Source: Acidobacteriaceae bacterium
Lineage (GTDB): Bacteria; Acidobacteriota; Terriglobia; Terriglobales; Acidobacteriaceae
NCBI GenBank assembly: GCA_003139975.1
Contig: PLHN01000158.1
Location: forward strand, 575-8,029
Direction of reading: 5' to 3'
DNA length: 7,455 nt
Part shown: piece after piece, positions 5,096 through 7,455 of the stretch
How the letters are laid out: each line of letters opens with the position of its first letter
Position numbering within the stretch: the first letter of the stretch is position 1
Made by a program: the position numbers and the translations under genes
Notes under the pieces: model-generated
Databases searched by the model: none
Told to the model about the DNA's origin: nothing
The model's input: only the letters and a program-made list of their open reading frames with translations

Positions 5096-6208
5096 ATGAG
5101 CCATACGACTTCAACCCTAACTCCTCCTGAGCAAAAGTCTGCAACTGGAAAGACGTTCACGGCAAAAGCCTTCGCAGCCAAGAGTGCGACTTCGCCCCTC
5201 GCCCAAACTTCAATTCAGCGCCGCGCGCCGCGCCCCCAGGACATCCAGATCGAGATCCTATACTGCGGTGTCTGCCATTCCGATCTTCATCAGGCCCGCA
5301 ATGAATGGGAAAACATGATGCCGACCGTCTACCCCTGCGTGCCGGGTCACGAAATTGTCGGTCGCGTCGTGAAGGCCGGCAACTCCGTCAAGAGATTCAA
5401 AGAAGGAGACATCGCTGCCGTTGGCTGCATGGTCGACTCCGACCGTACCTGCCCCAACTGCCGCGCCGGCAACGAACAGTTTTGCGACAGCATGGCCACA
5501 TTCACCTATAACTCGGAAGACAAGCACCTCGGAGGCGTCACCTACGGCGGTTATTCCGATACCATTGTTGTCGATGAGGCTTTCGCGCTCCGCGTATCCG
5601 ATAAGCTGAACCTCGCAGCAGCCGCGCCGTTGCTCTGCGCGGGCATCACCACCTACTCTCCCCTTAGGCATTGGAATGTGCACAAAGGGCAAAAGGTTGG
5701 CATCGTCGGTCTCGGCGGACTTGGCCACATGGGCGTCAAATTCGCCAACGCTTTTGGCGCGCACGTTGTACTGTTCACCACATCGCCGAACAAAACAAAC
5801 GACGCAGTACGGCTCGGCGCCCATGAAGTCGTCGTGTCCAAGAATGAAGCTGAAATGCAGAAGCACGCCGGCAGCTTCGACTTCATCCTCGATACCGTCT
5901 CAGCGGAACACAACGTCGGTGCCTATCTCGATCTCGTCAAGCTCGATGGAACGCTCACCATGGTCGGCGCATCGCCAACGCCGCTGCCAGTCCCAGTCGG
6001 GAGCCTGCTCTTCGGCCGCCGCCGCCTCGCCGGCTCGATCATCGGGGGCATCCGAGAGACGCAGGAGATGCTGGATTTCTGTGCCGAACACGGCATCGCT
6101 TGCGACATCGAGATGATTCGCATTCAGCAGATCGACGAAGCCTACGAACGTCTGTTAAAAAGCGACGTGAAGTATCGCTTCGTCATCGACATGGCTTCTC
6201 TGAAATAG
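5096..6208 (+). CDS. Zinc-dependent NAD(P) alcohol dehydrogenase (YahK/cinnamyl-alcohol-dehydrogenase-like)
   Basis: A medium-chain dehydrogenase/reductase of 370 residues that likely reduces aldehydes to alcohols with NADPH in the cytoplasm; the natural substrate cannot be told from sequence. Seen: the catalytic-zinc region CGVCHSDLHQARNEW (Cys60), CVPGHEIVGRV (His85, Glu86) and LLCAGITTYSP (Cys181); and the Rossmann motif GLGGLG (205-210). FTTSPNK (227-233) follows at the cofactor-discriminating turn, which suggests NADPH. The structural zinc loop, normally C-x2-C-x2-C-x7-C, reads D116-x2-C119-x2-C122-x7-C130, so the first ligand is Asp. The N-terminus is about 20 residues longer than usual (Ser/Thr/Lys-rich). 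The ATG at 5096 is supported by AAGGAAG upstream. The gene stands alone on the plus strand, divergent from rpsP and convergent with the peroxiredoxin-like gene. Confidence 0.95.
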   Translation: MSHTTSTLTPPEQKSATGKTFTAKAFAAKSATSPLAQTSIQRRAPRPQDIQIEILYCGVCHSDLHQARNEWENMMPTVYPCVPGHEIVGRVVKAGNSVKRFKEGDIAAVGCMVDSDRTCPNCRAGNEQFCDSMATFTYNSEDKHLGGVTYGGYSDTIVVDEAFALRVSDKLNLAAAAPLLCAGITTYSPLRHWNVHKGQKVGIVGLGGLGHMGVKFANAFGAHVVLFTTSPNKTNDAVRLGAHEVVVSKNEAEMQKHAGSFDFILDTVSAEHNVGAYLDLVKLDGTLTMVGASPTPLPVPVGSLLFGRRRLAGSIIGGIRETQEMLDFCAEHGIACDIEMIRIQQIDEAYERLLKSDVKYRFVIDMASLK

Positions 6209-6253
6209 ATGAAGAAGTGCTGCGGACGCCAGCCTTGAAATGAACTCAACCCA

Positions 6254-6284
6254 GAGGGCGCCGGGATTCCCTCCCGGTGCCCTC
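6254..6284. terminator. Bidirectional terminator-like hairpin between convergent genes
   Basis: Arms 6254-6265 and 6273-6284 pair over 12 bp, counting one G-U pair in the plus-strand RNA, around the 7-base loop ATTCCCT. It lies 45 bases after the alcohol dehydrogenase stop and 10 bases after the minus-strand stop at 6295. Neither side has a long U-run; the minus side is somewhat T-rich (TTGAGTTCATTTC). Its position between converging genes supports termination in both directions. Confidence 0.65.
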
Positions 6285-6294
6285 GAAGCGCTAT

Positions 6295-6987
6295 CTAGCC
6301 GACTCGTTCGAGAACGCTCAAAATCTCCAGAGGCTCTGGCCGGCCGGTATAATCCTCGTTCGCGGCCGCGAACAGAACTGTCCCATCGCGATCGATTACG
6401 AAGGTGGCAGGAATCGGCAACTCCCAGCTCTCGTCGCCATTCGTGAACGGCAGATTCACAAAGGTCGCGCGGTAGAGTCCTTGCTGCTCCTCTGGGACGC
6501 GATAGACCAATCCAAATTGCCGCGCCACGTCGTTGTGCGCATCCACCAGCAGCGGGAAGCTGAGCCCGTGCTGATCGTGCATGAAGAAGGCCTGCTTTTC
6601 GATTTGCGGTGAAATGGCAACCAGCGCCGCGCCGGCCGCCTTGATCTGGGGCACGATGTAATTCATCGCTTCCATCTGGCCGACGCAGAAAGGACACCAG
6701 CGCCCGCGAATGACGCAAACGACGAGCCGGCCACTGCTCAATAGATTGGCGGACGAAACGTGTTTGCCCTCGTGATCGGAGAGATTGAATGCCAGAGCAT
6801 TCGCGCCGACCGCAAGCGCCTTTCCCGAAAGCGCCTGAGCCCGCAACCCGTCGATCGCACGCTGATGAACGGCTTGCACATCGGGTGGAACATATTTGGC
6901 GATGGTCTCTTTACGCTCAGCAAAAATTTGCCGCAGCGGACGCGCGTCGCTGTAGGAGCCGGACTCCTGTAGGGAACGCCATTTCAT
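6295..6987 (-). CDS. Peroxiredoxin-like protein (AhpC/TSA thioredoxin fold)
   Basis: A 230-residue protein of the AhpC/TSA redoxin group, presumably a thiol peroxidase or related thiol reductase; substrate and electron donor are unknown. Seen: an N-terminal helical region (1-55) without a signal peptide; the redoxin start ALAVGANALAFNLSDHEGK (about 57-75); the active-site segment VIRGRWCPFC with Cys98 and Cys101, so a CxxC pair in place of the classical PxxxT/SxxC; VAISPQ (123-128), FPLLVDAHNDVARQFGLVY (144-162), and ESWELPIPATFVIDRDG (186-202), whose cis-proline region is typical of the fold. The CxxC at the peroxidatic position is typical of the WCP[YF]C branch. The ATG at 6987 is the first usable start; no clear Shine-Dalgarno precedes it. 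It follows ffh by 105 bases on the same strand, so it may be read from the ffh transcript; I see no convincing promoter in that gap. Confidence 0.92.
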   Translation of the reverse strand: MKWRSLQESGSYSDARPLRQIFAERKETIAKYVPPDVQAVHQRAIDGLRAQALSGKALAVGANALAFNLSDHEGKHVSSANLLSSGRLVVCVIRGRWCPFCVGQMEAMNYIVPQIKAAGAALVAISPQIEKQAFFMHDQHGLSFPLLVDAHNDVARQFGLVYRVPEEQQGLYRATFVNLPFTNGDESWELPIPATFVIDRDGTVLFAAANEDYTGRPEPLEILSVLERVG

Positions 6988-6993
6988 GGATAG

Positions 6994-7089
6994 CCCGTCG
7001 TTGGTCGTTCGTCGATAGTCGTTCGCACGATCTCTAGAGCCGTGATCATCATGGAACCACCGAACGACCGACGACGAACGACCAGCGAC
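6994..7089. repeat. Intergenic element with 29-bp inverted arms, copy 2
   Basis: Arms 6997-7025 and 7061-7089 are complementary at 25 of 29 positions and enclose 35 bases. Each arm is itself made of the repeated motif GTCGTT(C/G)GTCG. The outer ends, CCCGTCGTT and AACGACCAGCGAC, recur in the same order around the rimM-trmD gap (3659-3724). The transcript could form a long hairpin directly behind the ffh stop, serving as a 3'-end or terminator. No open reading frame of its own is present. A short palindrome, CTCTAGAG, lies in the loop. Confidence 0.6.
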
Positions 7090-7092
7090 CGT

Positions 7093-7455
7093 CTACATCC
7101 CTGGCAGCTTCATCCCCGCCAGTCGCCGTGCGAAGCTCGGCTTGCCCATCTGCTTGAACATCTTCTTCATCTGAGCATACTGCCGAAGCAGGTTGTTTAC
7201 TTCCTGCACAGTGGTCCCCGAGCCGCGCGCGATGCGTTTGCGGCGGCTGCCGTTGATCGCTTCGTGATGATTCCGCTCGTAGGAGGTCATCGAGTTGATG
7301 ATAGCCTCGACCCGATTGATCTGCTTTTCGTCCACTTTGTCGGCCGCTTTTTGCAGACCCTGAAACGCGCCAATCGACGGCAGCATCCCCATCAAACTTT
7401 GCAGCGAGCCCATCTTGCGCACCGACCGCAGTTGCTCGCGGAAATCCTCCAGCGA
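7093..7455 (-). CDS. ffh: Signal recognition particle protein Ffh (SRP54), C-terminal M domain, partial
   Basis: The last 120 residues of Ffh; the N and GTPase domains lie beyond the right edge. Ffh binds 4.5S RNA and signal sequences of nascent proteins and delivers ribosomes to the membrane receptor FtsY. Seen: LEDFREQL, then RKMGSLQSLMGMLP and the methionine-rich hydrophobic groove; the RNA-binding motif with SRRKRIARGSGTTVQEVNNL, followed by LLRQYAQMKKMFKQM. The tail ends in GMKLPGM. These are hallmark M-domain features and no stop interrupts the visible part. In many bacteria ffh directly precedes rpsP; here two other genes lie between them. Confidence 0.98.
   Translation of the reverse strand, partial: SLEDFREQLRSVRKMGSLQSLMGMLPSIGAFQGLQKAADKVDEKQINRVEAIINSMTSYERNHHEAINGSRRKRIARGSGTTVQEVNNLLRQYAQMKKMFKQMGKPSFARRLAGMKLPGM

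Noticed and set aside
5258..5866. 202-codon open frame antisense to the alcohol dehydrogenase
   Set aside because: It mirrors a strongly coding gene on the plus strand, resembles no known family, and is a usual by-product of high GC content.
1..7455. tRNA, rRNA, CRISPR array, prophage or toxin-antitoxin genes
   Set aside because: Looked for on both strands; no cloverleaf, regular spacer-repeat array, integrase or transposase gene is visible in the window.

Overview
The window is a GC-rich bacterial chromosome segment. Most of it is a minus-strand ribosome-biogenesis and tRNA-modification cluster, read right to left: rpsP, khpA (KH-domain RNA-binding protein), rimM, trmD, rplS, rnhB, tmk and the 5' part of holB, which runs off the left edge. 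The gene order and protein character (a delta-prime subunit with inserts around its zinc module, GTG/TTG starts, short dispersed GC-rich repeats between genes) suggest an acidobacterium (Acidobacteriota). This is inference; there is no rRNA or other direct taxonomic marker.

Layout from left to right. 1-545: holB, minus, partial. 623-1282: tmk, minus, probably GTG-started and possibly leaderless. 1283-1492: a 210-bp gap with one dispersed repeat. 1493-2266: rnhB, minus. 2267-2434: a gap with a near-perfect 30-nt palindrome just behind rplS. 2435-2782: rplS. 2823-3650: trmD, with an in-frame insert that contains a GC palindrome. 3651-3727: a short intergenic element. 3728-4258: rimM, whose conserved N-terminus extends upstream to a position with no ATG, GTG or TTG. 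4297-4548: khpA. 4631-4888: rpsP, with a recognisable promoter near 4942-4970. 5096-6208: a plus-strand zinc alcohol dehydrogenase, divergent from rpsP. 6254-6284: a bidirectional terminator-like hairpin. 6295-6987: a minus-strand peroxiredoxin-like protein. 6988-7092: a second intergenic element with long inverted arms. 7093-7455: the C-terminal M domain of ffh, minus, partial at the right edge.

Together the minus-strand genes make ribosomal proteins S16 and L19, a 30S maturation factor, the tRNA m1G37 methyltransferase, a small RNA-binding protein, an RNA/DNA-hybrid nuclease, the dTMP kinase and a clamp-loader subunit. This joins translation to DNA replication supply. In many bacteria ffh lies directly before rpsP. 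Here an alcohol dehydrogenase and a peroxiredoxin-like gene, convergent with each other, separate them.

I found no new multi-gene system. The points worth a second look are the small repeat elements (including one inside trmD), the missing rimM start codon, the possible leaderless tmk promoter, and the loss of one structural-zinc cysteine in the alcohol dehydrogenase.
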